Below are positions 63,733-64,000 of a stretch of 64,000 nt of DNA, piece by piece. Numbering within the stretch: the first letter of the stretch is position 1; each line of letters opens with the position of its first letter. The DNA is from Agarophyton chilense. Its lineage: Eukaryota; Rhodophyta; Florideophyceae; Gracilariales; Gracilariaceae. Both the position numbers and the translations under genes were made by a program. The notes under the pieces are model-generated. The model ran no database searches. It was not told the origin of the DNA and saw only the letters and a program-made list of their open reading frames with translations. The DNA lies in NCBI GenBank assembly GCA_030374765.1, contig JARGXX010000080.1:1116001-1180000 (forward strand). The letters are read 5' to 3'.

Positions 63733-64000
63733 ATGGTGGGCGACGCGCCGAGACGAATGCATAAGAGTGCAACCAGCTCGCTGGGATGCACTTCATCCGA
63801 TGCCAACAAACGAAGTGCGGCAAAACTCCAGTCTCCTGGCAACAACCGTTCTCAACGTTCCATCTCAACCGAATCCGCATCCTTGCGTGCCAGTCCTCCG
63901 ATTCCTCGGCATCGTCTTTCGCTTCGCCGGTCTCCTCTTCCGGTCATCCGGCCTCTTCGCTCACCGATGAGCAACCAAAACAATCAACCCAACCGTCTCC
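63733..64000 (+). CDS. antisense ORF (aORF) of family B copy 2, 5' part
   Basis: ATG at 63733 (MVGDAPRRMHK), 36 bp inside the 3' LTR, at the same place as the decayed ATG of family B copy 1 (15153). The frame stays open for 89 codons to the window edge. The translated part is Ser/Pro/Arg-rich, like the variable N-terminal third of the family A antisense protein. Truncated by the window end, so the conserved middle cannot be checked here. Confidence 0.5.
   Translation, partial: MVGDAPRRMHKSATSSLGCTSSDANKRSAAKLQSPGNNRSQRSISTESASLRASPPIPRHRLSLRRSPLPVIRPLRSPMSNQNNQPNRL

Larger units (their letters stand above)
62776..64000 (-). mobile_element. family B Ty3/gypsy element copy 2, 3' end only (runs off window)
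   Basis: The 3' LTR (62776-63697) is followed inside by a polypurine tract and the same GAGTACGACATCCG sequence as family B copy 1 near 15136. The body, including pol, lies beyond the window. It appears better preserved than copy 1 because its antisense frame is open. Confidence 0.8.

Noticed and set aside
1-64000. CRISPR array, operon structure or prokaryotic signals
   Set aside because: No regularly spaced direct repeats, no ribosome-binding sites ahead of genes; introns and transposon types are eukaryotic.

Overview
This is eukaryotic nuclear DNA. Host genes carry short GT-AG introns (about 65-90 bp), there is a eukaryotic-type tRNA-Ser, and the rest is largely chromodomain-bearing Ty3/gypsy retrotransposons with Tc1/mariner and PIF/Harbinger relics. 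The species cannot be fixed from sequence alone. An alga with a retrotransposon-rich genome (a red alga, for instance) would fit, but that is inference.

Layout: 1-14 kb is gene-poor, decayed sequence. It holds a possible old LTR, a Tc1 relic (2361-3648), weak coding-like islands (4.0-8.9 kb), a nested-palindrome element (9037-9251) beside a Harbinger transposase relic, and a purine-skewed tract (10.6-14.1 kb). An old, heavily mutated Ty3/gypsy element ('family B') fills 14396-25230 on the minus strand. A Tc1 relic lies at 26340-26791. Two young, closely related Ty3/gypsy elements ('family A') then lie head to head: a 9.6-kb deleted copy on minus (26853-36466, perfect 5-bp target duplication) and an 11.8-kb copy on plus (36859-48644). 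The latter sits inside a Tc1 transposon (36791-49875). From about 50 kb the host gene island begins: a decayed gene end, a five-exon PIN-like/PILS auxin-carrier-type transporter, tRNA-Ser(AGA), an unidentified acidic nuclear-type protein, VPS52 of the GARP/EARP tethering complexes, and an unidentified protein with a C-terminal Cys-rich module. A second family B element enters at 62776 and runs off the window.

The most interesting signal is a long open reading frame encoded ANTISENSE to the retrotransposon, between the chromodomain gene and the 3' LTR. It is about 618 codons in the long family A copy. Its translation aligns colinearly with the decayed antisense region of the diverged family B element, and the second family B copy at the window end also has an open antisense frame starting at the equivalent place. 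Conservation of protein sequence across two families argues for a real accessory protein. The two family A copies also share internal stop codons that family B lacks (suggesting mobilisation in trans or readthrough), a candidate -1 frameshift signal at gag-pol, and, in one copy, three deletions each bounded by short direct repeats.
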